Below are positions 11,689 to 24,831 of a stretch of DNA of 64,000 nucleotides, piece by piece (positions within the stretch are counted from its first letter, which is position 1; each line of letters opens with the position of its first letter). The position numbers and the translations under genes are program-made. Location: the NCBI GenBank assembly GCA_036346265.1, contig CM070686.1:28451982-28515981 (forward strand), given 5' to 3'. The notes under the pieces were generated by a model. It saw only the letters and a program-made list of their open reading frames with translations, searched no databases and was not told the origin of the DNA. This DNA is from Melocanna baccifera (taxonomy: Eukaryota; Streptophyta; Magnoliopsida; Poales; Poaceae).

Positions 11689-11849
11689 GATACGACTAGA
11701 GTTCTGCTATTCACAATTGTGCGTCTTATTCATTAATTGAGATATACACATAGATATTGTTACATGGGTCTCATAGGCTATATGGGCTACATGGGCTAGA
11801 GAGAGAATGTAGACAACACTTTTAACACCCTCCTTCAAATTTAGCGTGG

Positions 11850-12387
11850 ATCAGGATGATGTGATGCACTAAGTTTGAGTAGATGAAGTCAATATTGTTC
11901 TCGAGTTTAAGCTTTAGTGAAGAGATCTACAACTCGAAGCTCTGAGGGAACATACTTGAGGGCGATGTTGATTGCTGACAATGAGATCGTGTGAAGGATG
12001 CATCAACACTAATGTGCTTTGTCAGTTCATACTTAACTAGATCACTAGCAATCTAAGTAGCACTTGTATTGTCACAAAAGAGAGGTGTAGAATTGCCACA
12101 ATGGACATCGAGATCAATCAAGAGCCATTGAAGCCAAATGATCTCCAAGGTGGTAGTGGCAAAAGCTTGAAGCTTAGCCTCTACACTAGAGTGTGATTCT
12201 ACAGTTTGCCTCTTGGACTTGCCTCTACCAAGAGAGATACGGTAACCAATAATCGATCGGTGATCAATAGGATCACTTGCTAAGTGGAGTTCGAGTAAGC
12301 ATGAAGCTAAAGCTGACTTGAACTCATATAGAACAGATGTCTGGATGTAGTCTTCTTTAAGTATCTCAGCACAAAAGCATGACCATA
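11850..12387 (-). pseudogene. copia RNase H fragment
   Basis: On the minus strand the translated words SKRQTV, SSVEAKLQA, EIIWLQWLL, PLFCDNTSA and KYELTKHI follow in order. These are the signature of the Ty1-copia RNase H domain at the end of pol. In-frame stops interrupt it, for instance right after CDNTSA. Its upstream neighbour, the reverse transcriptase tail, is now 7 kb away at 19411 because LTR C1 inserted here. Confidence 0.8.
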
Positions 12388-13323
12388 TGTAACATTCCCA
12401 TTTTTGACCTAAAGATTATTGTGTAAATTGAGCAATTGAAGTGTTGGCATTTTTGGTATTTTGAAATTTTCTAGATTTTCCAAGTTTTTGGTTGAGGTTC
12501 CATTAAAACAAAATAAAGAATACATATACACATCTAATGTAAAGCACACAAAATAATATGGAATGTCCAAAAATAAAGAATATGGATGATAATAGAAAGT
12601 TTCAAAAGAAATAGTGAATCTGAAAAGATGATTTAAATTTTGTTAAAGGCTCACAAAAAATTAAAATTGCAATATGTGTGTATATATAATTACATAACAG
12701 GAAAAGTAATGTGATAAAAATGGATGTTTGAGATTTTATGTATGATATATATATACACACACTTATGCCCAAAACATGTCATGGAAAATAATATTTGCAC
12801 AAAATGTAGAGAAAATATATCATTGGAAAATTAAATGGGAATTTGAAAAGAAATCAAAAACCAAAAGTGAAAAATAATTCAAATATATATATATATAAAG
12901 AGGGGAGCCGGCCAGGTTCTTGGCTTGGCCCAGCCAACCCCTCCTCCTATCACTAGCCCCCCTCTCTCTGTTCTCAGCGCCGCACCCCTCCCTCTCTGGC
13001 TTGCCCGCGCCCGTGCCCCCCTTTGGACCAGTAGGTTCCCGCACGCACTGTCTCCCCATGCCGCCTCCATTTCTCGCCGTAGCACGGCACCAGCTTCCCC
13101 ATCACCTCCGCACGATTTCAAGGCCGCGCCATACCTCGCTCCGGTAGCTACAGCTCTCCCATCACCATGACAAGTGACAACCTCCTTCGCCCTCCCTTGC
13201 GATCGCCAACACGGTCTCATCACACTGCCTTATCAGCTCAAGCATGCTGTAGCCGCACCTCCCCTCCTGTCAGCTGCCATAGGCACCCTTGCCCCCTCCA
13301 CGTCGATAGCCCGCCCTGGCAAC

Positions 13324-13330
13324 TATAAAA
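13324..13330 (+). promoter_or_regulatory. Putative TATA box of LTR C1
   Basis: TATAAAA stands in the context CTATAAAAGCCCGCC, at the end of a GC-rich block. That is the expected place for an LTR promoter. A family member at 51957 has TATAAAACCC at the equivalent place. Confidence 0.6.
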
Positions 13331-14019
13331 GCCCGCCGAGGCACTCAATCACTTCCTCACACTTTCCTTCACCTTCCACCGAAAGCAATTGAAGTTCTGT
13401 GTAATATACCTTGCCCGAAATCCTTTCCCCTCCAACTCCGGTTAGGGAGCCCACCATTGATTTACTCCATCGCAGTACGATTCCATCGACCAGGAGCCTC
13501 ACCAAGGCTCAGCGAAGCTGACCCAACCCTCCTCAGAAGCTCACCATGCCCGAGCAGTCACCTCACCGTGCGCCTCCCCCGAGCTCCGCCACCGCGCGCT
13601 GCCAGCTCACCTCAGCCCCTTCCGCACCCCGGCAACCTCGAATTCAGCATCCTTACCACCCAGAGGTACTCCCCGCAAGGTTAATTGAGTATTAATGCAC
13701 TCTAGCGCAATAACCACCGCTGCCCTGTTCCACCGCCGCCCTTGCTCGCCACCGATGATGGCTCCGGCCAAAATAGCCAGTGAGACTTTACCCAGAGATG
13801 GGCGGTAGGACGGGGGACCCATTTTACAAATGTTATCGTGCGGTCGTCGCCTCCTCCGCCGGCGATCAGCCTTGCCGAAATCGGGAGGAGGGAGATGACA
13901 CTGTTAACGACCGGATTCGTTTCGCGCGCGGATGATTAGCGGTTAATGACAGTAGTTAGAGTAATGAATCGTTGACTTGTGGGCCATACTTTAAAATTAA
14001 ACCGGTACTGGACCCATAT

Positions 14020-14220
14020 GTCAGCAACACAATAAAACTTTAAAGCCATGGGCCCCAGCTGTCAGCGGCACAGAGAAAAGAGTTATTAAGTCTGGGTGGA
14101 CCCCATGTGTCAGTGCCCGGTGGTGAGAGAAAAATTTAAAACCCCGTGGGTCCCACCCGTCAGTCACTGTGAGGATTAAAGAATTAATACTGGCTAGTGG
14201 GTCCCACTTGTCAGTGTAAG
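14020..14220 (+). promoter_or_regulatory. Array of GTGGGTCCCAC-TGTCAG boxes in LTR C1
   Basis: Five boxes of the form (G)GACCC/GGTCCCAC followed by TGTCAG or CGTCAG occur within 200 bases. Examples are GTGGGTCCCACCCGTCAG and GTGGGTCCCACTTGTCAG. LTR C2 carries the same kind of array inverted at 31625-31860. Such boxes are frequent in rice upstream sequences. Here they lie downstream of the TATA box, so their role is unclear. Confidence 0.65.
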
Positions 14221-15375
14221 AAAAAGAAAATTAAAATACTCAGTGTCCTCAAAATTTAATAATGATTTCTGATTTTCTATTTTGAATTTAATTAGCTGAA
14301 AACTTTGAAAATTCATAACTAATTCATTTTAACCCCAAATTTAATGGGAAAAATTGCTAAATTTATCTAAATTCATCCTCTATCTAGAGAATCCAACATC
14401 ATGAATTTTTGAGAATATTTGAATTTATGATGCAAATTTAATTGGTTATGTTAAATAGTTTTAAACTTAAAAAATTCATAACTAATTTATTTTAATTCCA
14501 AATTTAGTGAGAAAAATTGTAATATTTATCTAAATCCATTCTCTGTCCAGTGGAACCAAAACCATAAGTTTTTGAGTTTGTTTAAAATTTTGTTGAGGTT
14601 TTGTTTGGCTATGTTAATTTATTTTATTTCTTTTAAAATGTATGTTCGACCTAAAATTAGCGTACGAGGCCTAGGAAGAGGAATATGAGGCAGAAGTAGT
14701 CCAAGATTCACAAGACCAGACCCCCTGTGACCCAGGCGAGTCAATAATTTGATCATTTTGAATACCCACTTTGTAAATTATTTAGATTCAAATTGTCAAA
14801 TGCATGTTGTTATTTTATGTGATATATTATGTTAGATTTCATGCTTTAGCTAGCTGCCCTTTTATTAAGTACTACTATTATACCTTCCCGGCACATTATA
14901 CTGTGAACCTTGTTACCCCTAGGAAAAATTATAAATATAAGTGTTTCAAAATAATTGATTACGTTTACATTATATGGCATAGTAACACTTAGTCTCGGGG
15001 GTGCTTAAAATACCCCAACATCATATGCAAATGCAAAGAAGAAATTTTGGGAAAAGTTGTAGTTGGAAATGGTCGGGTATTTTTAAATGAACATTATTTT
15101 AGGCCCCAAAAATCCCCAAATTGCTTATACGTCTGGGCGGATAATTTGGGGGCATGGTGCATTGGTGTGCACGAGTGTGTGGTTTTGTGGTAGAACCGCT
15201 CAGATAACAAAGGACCGAATCAGGTCATGACCTCCCATTGTAAAACAGTACAGCTACAAGTCTGTAAAGTGCAACTTGGCTGAGTAAACCCTATCGAACC
15301 TCGGACTCATCTCATAGATTGGGGGAAAGAAGTGCCGAAATGCTAGGGCCTGTTGGGGCTAAAGGGACACCAAGT

Positions 15376-18233
15376 TGTGGGATCCCGGAGTAGAAACTCC
15401 TGAACCCCCTATGTATTACAGTACTAGTCCCAGATTAACGCTAGTACACATAGTTAATCAGAAAATGATATATTGCCAACAACGCTTTATTACAATAATA
15501 ACTGAAGTTCACACTTCTTGGCCATTGCCTTACAACCGAAGTTTACAGAACCTCTTACAAAAGAAATATAACAGCGGAAGCAAAAACAACAACTCGAGCA
15601 AATGGCCCATCAATCTGCCACAGGCAATTGACTGGAGCAACGCGGCCTAGTCCTCTGCAAAGCCTTCTTCACTAGCTCCCTCGAAGTAGTGGAAATCATC
15701 CCCCTGAGCTTCATAGTCCTCTGATATATAGGAGTTGGAGTGCAATAGGTGAGTACAAAACTGTACTCTGCAAGTCTTGGAAAAAATGCAGTAGATGCAA
15801 GGCTTAACAAAGGAAGGTTATATAATTCTTATTTTCAATGTTTGAAATTAGTTAAGTAATTTAGTGAATGTTTCAACCACCCACACTAATAGCATAGGCT
15901 AAGTCCGCCAAGTTTTAGATTTTTTTTTTGGGTTCCAACCACCCGCATTAGTTCCATCCACCAAGCCAAAATCCCAAGAGTTCCATCCACTCCCGAATTT
16001 TTCAAAATATTTTATTTTTAAATTCAAAACCAAAGGTCTACCATGTGAATGCATTCCTTGCTCGCCCTTGATCGTGGGCACGGCTATTCGAATAGTTTAT
16101 TACTCTGCAGAGTTTGTACAACTTTACCCATAAGAGATAAATTATCTTAATAGTCAACATGTTTCCTTTGACATGAGACCCAGATAAAATTTCACAAAGC
16201 TTTTCCTCTACTCTAGTCTAGTTAGACACCACCCGCTGAGGTTTCACCGCTGAAGGGTTAAATCCACCACAGTCAGAAGCCCCCTCTTGCAGCATGTGAG
16301 TACAGTAAATCCCTGTCCCTCATTGTGAGTAAACCAGTAAATCCTTGGCATCCATTTTTTCTAATAGTGGCACCTAAACTAAACTATCGTAAGTTAATCA
16401 GCTAGGTCATACCCATATAGACTTGTGGTTGTACGAAAATGCTCAGTTTGGACAAACACAAGAGTCAGTCCTTAGGTGACTAGGGTGGAACATACACAAT
16501 TCAAGTTATCGTGCTAAATCCGCACCAAACCAAACTTTCCATCCACCCTGGTCTAATTTTATTTTAAATTTTATTTTATTTTGAAATAATAGTGGCAACC
16601 TCTATTGCCACTAATTTAACAAACAGATAAATTCAAATCATTCATCAATAGATTTTTCCCATACAAGTATTTTTAAAATGAACAACTAACCTAAGCATTT
16701 TCTAGTGTTCTAAATTCATCAAAAAGTATTACTAACTCATTTATGAGTCAAAGACTATCCTATGGTGACAAAGGTACATGGCAAACAATTTCAAAGGAGG
16801 GCATAGCAATTTCTGGGTATTTATCTAAATTTCTAAAATCAAAATTAATGTTTTATACAACATAGCCATGCAATTAAATTTAAATTAGTCATAAAATCAT
16901 TTACAAATCTTAGGAACAAAATGGTCAAGGAGACTTGCCTTCTTGCGCGCTATATGATCGCTCTTACTGCGTCTCAACAAACTCTTCGGCGACGTCGAGT
17001 TCTACGCACGAAACGATAAATGTAAATAAATAAATAAATACAAATAAAATCACAAAAATATAAAATATATATCTAGACAAAGGTTATGATTTTAGATGAA
17101 TTTAAAATTTTATTTCACTGGATTCAGAGTTCGAATGAGGGAGAACGAGCATTTGGAAGTTTGTCACATGAAATAAATGAAAAACGAACTTTTGATGTTC
17201 AACTCAACAGTAACTTGCTACAGTGCACGAACAGAAGTTGTGCACGAACAGAAGTTGGCCATGATTCACCGGGGAGGAAAAGCAAACGAAAAAAAAGAAA
17301 CCAGGCCACCGGGGAGACCGAAGGGAAGCAGCTCTTACCGGCGGCGGCTCAGGAGATGGCCGGAGAAGGCGACGGCGGCGAGAAAAAATGGCGACGTGCA
17401 CGGAAAGAGAGAGAGTGTTCAGCGGTGGTGGTGCTGTTTGGCGGCCGGGACAGCAACTCCGACGGTCGGGGCGTTGGCCGGAAGATGGATGAGGGGCGGT
17501 GGGGAGAGGGGAGGCCGAAGGGAAGGAGCCAGCTCATGGGGAAGGGGTTTTATAGGTGGAAAAAAGGAGAGGAACGGCCGGTAGTTTTAGAGAGGTTTAA
17601 AGGACGGGAAACGTCCGGTATTAGAGAGGGGTGATTAAGGGCTTTCATTGCGCACTTGCTCAGGGATTAAAGGAGGAAGAAGCGGTTGCATTAAAAGCTT
17701 TATCTCGGCTCTAATGGAGGAGGAGAGAGAGAGCTAGAGGAGGAAGAAGGTGAGGTAGAAGAAACATATGACATGTGGGGTCCATGCATCGGTGAGAGAG
17801 AGGGGAAGTGAAGGGGTACGGGCCGTCGGATGGGTGACAAGTGGCAAGTGAAAGAATCAAGGCCGCTGGATTTAAATGAAGGGGTAAGTGACTATGGATG
17901 ACTAGGATTAAATCAAAGAAAGAGATGGATTCAATCTGAGAGTGACACATGGTAGCCTGGGATTAAATTGATTTTTATTTTTAGATTGATTTTTAGAAAA
18001 CACTAGAAACAATATAAATACTTAGAAAATAGCTAATATAGTCTAAAAATTCTAGAAAAATTCACAGAAATCTCTGGTAATGTTTTAGACCTAGGAAAAA
18101 TATTTTCAACCTATATTAATATTAGTTTTTATTTTAAAACAAAAACTTTAACTCTGGAAAAAAATCTAAATAATTTGAATTAATTAATTTAAAATTATTC
18201 TTTTCAAATAAACTCAAAATTTGGGATGTTACA
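15376..18233 (-). mobile_element. Solo LTR B1
   Basis: On the plus strand it begins TGTGGGATCCCGG and ends GGGATGTTACA, so it is inverted relative to B2. The target duplication CAAGT is perfect (15371-15375 and 18234-18238). Length is 2858 bp. It matches B2 at both ends and in the palindrome block (CTATTCGAATAG, 16084-16095), with an intact CTCTGCAGAG at 16105-16114. It sits inside LTR C1, so it is younger than C1. Confidence 0.93.
17548..17554 (-). promoter_or_regulatory. Putative TATA box of LTR B1
   Basis: On the minus strand the sequence is CCTATAAAACCCC, in the GC-rich promoter part of the LTR. Confidence 0.55.
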
Positions 18234-19410
18234 CAAGTAGAGGGTGAGTTGTTTCTCTTATTTTACTAGCATATGGGAAGCAGAGCCTGAGACGCTAGTA
18301 AAAGAGTGATTAATATTCTGCGCAACGTATAGGACCCACCGCAAGTGGGAGCATCCCATAGGGTGAGATGAGACCCCGAGGCTAAGTAGTTTTGAAAAGT
18401 TACTGTGATGATCTTCTCAACTGTATGACTAGGGAATCATGCGGGGCAATGAGCAGATTATCTCTTGTGGTGAAAGTATACAAACTCTGCAGAGTCAAAA
18501 ATTTTCAAATAACCGTGCCCACGGTCAAGGGCGGACATGGAAAATTAACTCTGGTACAGTTCTATTTCAAAAACAATTTTTGTGGTTAGGACTTGGTATG
18601 GAAAATGAAGGATGATGGACTGTCCTGGTTTGTATTGTCCTGGGTGTTATCCCAGTGGTAAGTTAAGCGGCTATAATGCTGAAAAGTGGATATAGGATGC
18701 AGGTGACATGTAACAGTGGATATAATCTGTACCAATACTATCATCACCGATCTTTTATTCAAAAGGATTATGAATTTTGTCCCAATGGCTAAGTCTAGGG
18801 GTTTTATACATATATCTGAAGTCTTTTAAAATGCAAGTTCCAGCAAAATAAAATAACCCAAGCCTATCCTTGTCAAGCCATGCATGTTGTATAATTGCAT
18901 TCTGTGTATTGGCTCACTGAGCACGATGGTTAGTGTGCTCACACTCGCATAATCAAATCCAGAAGCGGGAGGACAGGATCACTACGCCTACGAGGAAGCG
19001 CCAAGTCAAGGAGCTGACGACGGCAACTAGGGCGGATTTCAAAAATGTCCAGTCCTAAGCAGTTAGACTTTCCGTAAGGGTGTTCACCAATATTACCCAG
19101 GGTTGGGCAATATAGATGCACACATTTACCCCTAGTCGCTGCTTGCGGCTTATGGTTCCACCGATGTTATCGCTTTTCTGCTGCTTACCTTTTGATTATA
19201 ATATTTGGCCTGGGAGGCCCGTCATGTGAAATAATTGCCCGACGTGACATATTTTAAACTCTGGTATATGCAAATTATATTTTGATTGTATGATCATCGT
19301 GCGATGTATGAGATGATATCAGCAATGTACTGTGAGCACTATCTACTGATCTAAGGAATACGGTGGAATCACAGAGGATTATGGATTTTGAATCTGGGTC
19401 CGACACCATA

Positions 19411-21804
19411 GTGAACTGAGGTGGGAGCATTGGCAAACTAGCTAAGAACATAAACAGCATAGGCAATGTCCAGCCTAGTGACAATGAGATAAACAAGGCT
19501 CCCAACAAGCTGATGATAGCAAGAAGGATCTGTTAGTGGTACACCGTCTGTAGGTCGAAGCTGGAGATGAAGCTCCATGGGTGTGACAGTAGTCCATGTA
19601 TCAGTCATACCGAAGCTAGCAAACAAATGCTAAATGTAGCAATGCTAAGAAAGGTAGTAGCCATCACAATCAAAAGGAACCTCAATCCCCAGAAAATAGC
19701 TCAATGGTCCCAAGTCAGACATCATAAACTATTCACTCAATTTCCTCTTCACAAAAGCCACATAATCCATGTCATCTCCTGTGTTTAGCATATCATCGAC
19801 ATATAGCAGAAGCAAAGTACGGCCCTGTTGAGAAGTATGAACAAACAAGACAAGGTCATGCTCACATGATACTAGCATCACGAATCACGGAACTAAAATA
19901 CTCAAACCAAGCACGAGAAGCCTACTTGAGACCATATAGAGCACGCCTAAGGTGACAAACATAGCCTATAGGAGCCTCAACACATGGGGGCGGCTGCATA
20001 CAGACCTCCTTATGTAAATCACCATGAAGAAAAGTATTCTTGACATCCGTCTGAGATATAGTCCATGTGCACTGCTGCAACAGCAATGAGAGTACGGATT
20101 GTGATCATATGAGCAACAGGAGCAAAAATCTCATCATAATCTCGACCATAACCCTACTAAAAACCTCTTGCAAAAAGACGAGCTTTGTATCACTCTAATG
20201 AACCATCTGACTTGTTCTTCACTTTATACACCCACTTGCAAGTTATAGAAATAGCTCTCGATGGTAGCGAAACAAGATCCCAATTGCATGTACACTCTAA
20301 TATTGTGAGCTCCTCTATCATAACCAGCTGCCACTCAGTTATGTTGGCAGCCTCCTAATAGGTACTCAGCTTAGCTACTACACTTGCAAAAGAAAAACCC
20401 CATCTCTCTGGTGCCTGAATAGAAGAATGATCATGTAGAGCATATCATGATGTAGTAGAATGATCATCAGAGTCAGTGGTACTAGCCGGAGGGTCAAATG
20501 AAGGAGAGGAAGATTGAGGATCAGAAGGAACTCTCTGTCGACAACTATAGTGAAAAAGGGTAAGTGGAAGTGTCAGAAATTGGTGGAGCTGGTCAAGACA
20601 CACTAGAAGTTGAAACTGGTGAAGGTGGTGGTACTGGTGGAGGAGATACACCAGAAGGTGAAACCGGTGGAGAAGGTGTATCTGGAGAAGACAAGTCTAA
20701 TGAAGGAATGGGAGGTAGACACAAAAGAGATGGAATCTGTGGAAGAAGTGGGATTGATATGTAGAAGGGTGATAAAAGAAAGGTCAATCCTCATCAAAAG
20801 TCACATCATGAGATATTCGAATGCGACGTGCTGAGGGATCATAGCAACGATAGTCTTTATACTCAAGACTATAACCCAAGAAGACACACTCAACCGACTG
20901 AGCACTTAGCTTTGTGTGCTCACAAGGTAATAGAAGGACATAGCAGACACAACCAAAGACACGAAGATGAGCATAGTGAGAAGGTGCTTTATACAGTATC
21001 TCACCAGGAGACTTGCCTTGAAACTTGAAAGAGGGTAGATGGTTGATGAGAAAGACTGCCGTAGAGATTGCTTCCCCCCAAAAGTGAGAGAGGACAAAGG
21101 AGGGATGAGAAGAGTACGAGCAGTCTCAATGATGTGGCAGTGCTTGCGCTCAGCAACACCATTCTGAGTATGAGCACCAGGACATGAGAGCTAAGGAAGA
21201 GTACCCTCAGAAGAAAGGAACTGATGAAAGGTTGATGAAAGGTATTCCCCCTCCCTAGAGTCAACGAAAAACACGAATGAACGAAGAAAACTATGTATGA
21301 ACCATCTTAGCAAAAGACTGATAAATGGAAATCAACTAAGAATGATGTTTCATAAAATAGATCCAAGTATATCAAGAGTGATCATCAACAAATATGACAT
21401 AATAACTATGAACACCCTTCGAAGCAAAAGGAGATGGACCCTATACATCTGAATGCAACAAATCAAAAGGACAAGAGAGAGAGAGATACTACTAGGATAT
21501 GAAAGTTGTAGCTATTTCTCCATCTTACAACCTGTACAATGAAAACTAGACTGAACGGTGGCATGACCTAAGAAATCCTAGTGAATTAGAGTGCTGAGTC
21601 GAGCTCCACAAAGATGACCTAGTCTGTGATGCCACTTACTAAAGGAAGAATCCATAGGAGACCGAGATGGTACATAGCAGAAGACACTAGGACCTTCAAA
21701 GTACTAGAGGAAGGAAGATGTAAGATGTCCAAGACATAGAGACTAGGAGAGCCTCTACGGCAATGGCCAGAACCAATCACTCTTTTGCTCCGATGATCCT
21801 AAAT
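19411..21804 (-). pseudogene. copia integrase and reverse transcriptase remnants
   Basis: Reading the minus strand from 21260 down, the integrase words FHQFLSSEG and NGVAERKHCHIIETARTLLI appear. They are diagnostic of the copia integrase core. Near 19626-19438 an ORF ends in YHQLVGSLVYL and TRLDIAYAV, the C-terminal part of copia reverse transcriptase. Many stops and shifts lie between. The left break is the C1 insertion and the right break is the A1 insertion. Confidence 0.8.
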
Positions 21805-24800
21805 TGTAACATCTTCTTTTTCTGATATTTTTAAAGTCAGGATTTTAAAAATGAATTTTCCAGAATTTTCTGAAATTAATTCAAGCTTCAAATGAATTTT
21901 TAGAATTTTTAAAGATTTAATATGATTAAAATAAATATTAACATAAGCTAGAAATATTTTATTTGGATTCTTCAGGTCTCAAGGAATTTTCTGGTATTTT
22001 TGGTGAATTTTTTGGATTTATTTGCTATTTTCTAGAGCTTTTAGAAGTTTATTTGAATTTTTGAAAAAAGAAAAGAAATTAGAAATTTTCCCCGCCGCCA
22101 GATCTCTCCTCCCTCCACGCATCACCCATCCGCCGCCGCTCCCCGCGCCGCCACCGTACTCCCGCTTCCCGCCCGCACCCGCGACGCCCGATTCGACCGC
22201 CCGGACGCGCGTCGTGCATCCGCGCTGCCACGCGGAGGCACCAGCCGCGCCTTCCGCCGCCTCGCCGCCGCGCGACGCCACCGTTGGATCGCGCCGCGCC
22301 ACGCGTCGCTCGCTAGTTGCCGCCGCGCGATAACCCTAACCCTAATCGCGTTGATCTCACCGCTCGTTCGTCGCATTGAATCTGGACCGTCCAAACCAAT
22401 CCGGTTCGCCGCGCCGCTCCGTAACCGATTGGGACTCCTCGGTTCGCGTGTTAAAATCCGCCGCTCGTCCTCGGTTCGCGTGCCGCACCCAAACCCTCGC
22501 CGCTGCCGCTCGCCTCGCGTTCCGCGCGCGCGCGCCGCCGAGCTACTCCGCCGCCGCCGTGCGCGTCTCCGCTGCCGCCGAGGTCGTCGGAGCAGCGGTA
22601 TCGCCGAACCCCGCGGTGAGCCTTCCGCGCCGCCTCGCCGCCCGGTTGCCCGCGCCGCCAGAGCCCGCGCCGCTCCTCGCCTCGGCGCGCGCTCGCCAGC
22701 GCGCCAGCGCCGTGCCGCCACGCGTCGTCATCGCCGCTCGCCCCGCCGCGCGCCATGCGCCCGCGCGCCGGCGATCCGTCCGCTGCCGCTTTCCGCCGCG
22801 GCATCTCGCCCTTCGCTCCGTCCGAGCCGAGGGCCCAGATCCGGCCGCGTGCCCGCACCCCCGCCGTCGGATCCCCGCCGCCCGCGCCGCGCCGTGCCGC
22901 GTCAGCCGAGCCACGTCAGCCCTAGCCGACATGGAATACCACGTGGACATGCCACGTCAGCACTACGTCAGCCGGAACCCGCCCCCGGGTGCCATGTCAG
23001 CGCCACGTCAGCACCCTGCCACGTGGCAACATATGCTGCTGCCACGTCAGCCCTTGCGTGCCGTGTCAGCACCGCCGCCCCCCGCGTATACTGTTTGGTG
23101 TGCTGGGTCCACCGTGGACCAGTTCTACCGTGGGCCAGGTCCACAGCACAGTAACTTTTCCGATTTATTCGATTTTCTTTAGATTAAATTTTTCGAGAGC
23201 CCGTTCTCCTCCGTCCTAGCTCCGATTGACCCCGTTCTTTTTTCTAAATTCATCTAAAATTGAGCTCTAGCTGTTGGTTCTGGTTTTATGTTTTTTGGAG
23301 TTCATTTGCTTATCATTTTATGTGTTTCTTTGGTTTCGATCGTTTTCCCTCTCGCTAGATTCGGATTCCGGAGGAGCAGGTTTCGCGCCCGAAGACCAGG
23401 AGTACCCCGCTGAGCATAACCAAGGCAAGTCGTGTCCTTTGATCATGTTGAACCCAATTTGCAATCTACTATTTATTTATTTTATTTTAAATTGCATTGC
23501 ATCGCTATTTTTATTCAACTGTTGTAACTGGTAGTTATCGTCCCATCTGAGTTTATCTCTCCTTGATATTTTGGAATACCATGATGCCATTGTCACCATA
23601 AGTTGGGAAATTTACTAGTGATGCTAGATTATTTGTCACATAGGTCGGTTCGATTAGACTGCTTAGCTGGCTTATATTTACGATTGACCTCATCATCACC
23701 TGTTAATTATTAATTTGACTTAATGACATATGGAACTGTGGTTGGTGCCACGTGTATTAAAATTTGTGCCACATCATTGGTGTGATGTTGGCTTGGTTAT
23801 ACAAATTGGTTTTGCACTCGGGTGAGTGATCGTGCAGTAAAGGGGGAGGTGCAGTTGCACTTCGGGGATGTGGTAGCCTCACCCGGGTAATGTTAAGGAC
23901 TTAACTTTGTGCGCCATTGATCTGAGCTTAATCGTACAAACCACATGTCTAGTATGGGATAGACCTGACTGATTAATTTGTAATATTTCAATTCAATCCT
24001 GCCATTGTGATGAACATGGTTGCTGATTTTCATGTGGCGCAAGGAGGGTGTGATGCGAAACCCTAGCGGGCAGGATTGGGTTGAGGTAGAGCATTGTAAA
24101 GGCCTTGTTGTGATTTCCTGAGATCGAGGCTAATCACATCGTGTGAGTACAGTTGTGCAACCTCTGCAGAGTGTAAAACTATTCGAATAGCCGCGTCCTC
24201 GGTCATGGACAATGCTCGGTGATTTCACACGAGGGGTAGTGTTTTCATTTATAACTTGGTGGTTTATGTTGGAGGTGGACAGGGCGTTCACTGTTGGCTT
24301 AGCTTGTGGATTGGTGTTCACAAGAGGTTATTGTTCATTTTTCTCTTGATTATTTATTATTATTGTTTTCCTTTAAATGTCGCCTTCAAACTATTTATTA
24401 TGTTTACATTGAAATACCTTTCATGCAAATTAACCTTTCAGCCTTCCATTGGTAAGCCTTGTATATTATATTGCATTCATTTGTTACAAACGACTTGCTG
24501 AGTACCAATATACTCACGGTTTTACGCCTATGTTGCTCAGTTGAGGGAGAGGAGTTCTATCAGTAGGAGGTTCCAGAAGGAGAGTACTACGACGACTTCA
24601 CGGATTAGGCTCCGCTGCTATTTGTTTAAGCCCTTCCGGCTAGAGATATTGTAAGCTTGGCCATAAGGTCGTACCTTTGATATTTTATTGATATCTTTGA
24701 GCTTTACCTTTATTATATCGTGTGTATGGTTGTGATTACATCTATGTTTAACTGTGTGTACTAGCTTGATCCTGGACTAGTACAGTTTACACAAAGAGAC

Positions 24801-24826
24801 CGAATTTGCATATTCGGGTCTCGACA
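21805..24826 (+). mobile_element. Solo LTR A1
   Basis: It starts TGTAACATCTTC and ends GGGTCTCGACA, with a perfect TAAAT target duplication (21800-21804 and 24827-24831). Length is 3022 bp. The first third is AT-rich, 22090-23100 is very GC-rich with a cluster of ACGT-core boxes, and the last part carries the paired palindromes (CTCTGCAGAG 24161-24170, CTATTCGAATAG 24179-24190). It is closely similar to A2, especially from 23160 to 23460. No internal domain is present, so it is a solo LTR. Confidence 0.94.
22909..23060 (+). promoter_or_regulatory. ACGT-core box cluster in LTR A1
   Basis: Seven ACGT cores lie within 150 bases, mostly CCACGTCAGC with two CCACGTGG. Plant bZIP and bHLH factors are known to bind ACGT cores and G-boxes (CACGTG). 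Binding here is inference. Confidence 0.6.
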
Positions 24827-24831
24827 TAAAT

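Larger units (their letters stand above)
12388..19405 (+). mobile_element. Solo LTR C1 (carries nested LTR B1)
   Basis: The segment starts TGTAACATTCCC and ends GGGTCCGACA, and is flanked on both sides by CCATA (12383-12387 and 19406-19410). Removing the nested B1 and one of its CAAGT copies leaves about 4155 bp. A TATA box lies at 13324. The family palindrome region is near 18488-18510 in decayed form, followed by the conserved CCGTGCCCACGGTCAAGGGC. It contains no gag or pol, so it is a solo LTR formed by recombination between two LTRs. It is inserted between the reverse transcriptase and RNase H parts of the copia host. Confidence 0.92.

Noticed and set aside
11689..11827. A 139-bp segment as the 3' LTR of the copia element
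   Set aside because: It has TG...CA ends and a purine tract beside it, but no matching copy was found at the 5' side near the primer site, so it is only mentioned as a candidate.
17086..17634. 182-codon plus-strand ORF
   Set aside because: It lies antisense within solo LTR B1 across its promoter block, and the product is a low-complexity Arg/Gly/Glu-rich peptide.
22330..22350. Interstitial telomere repeat (AACCCTAACCCTAA)
   Set aside because: Only two units are present; such telo-box words are common in plant promoters.
22351..23182. Two 267-268 codon ORFs and several antisense ORFs
   Set aside because: They lie in the GC-rich promoter block of solo LTR A1. Several frames are open at once on both strands and the peptides are Arg/Ala/Pro-rich with no domain.
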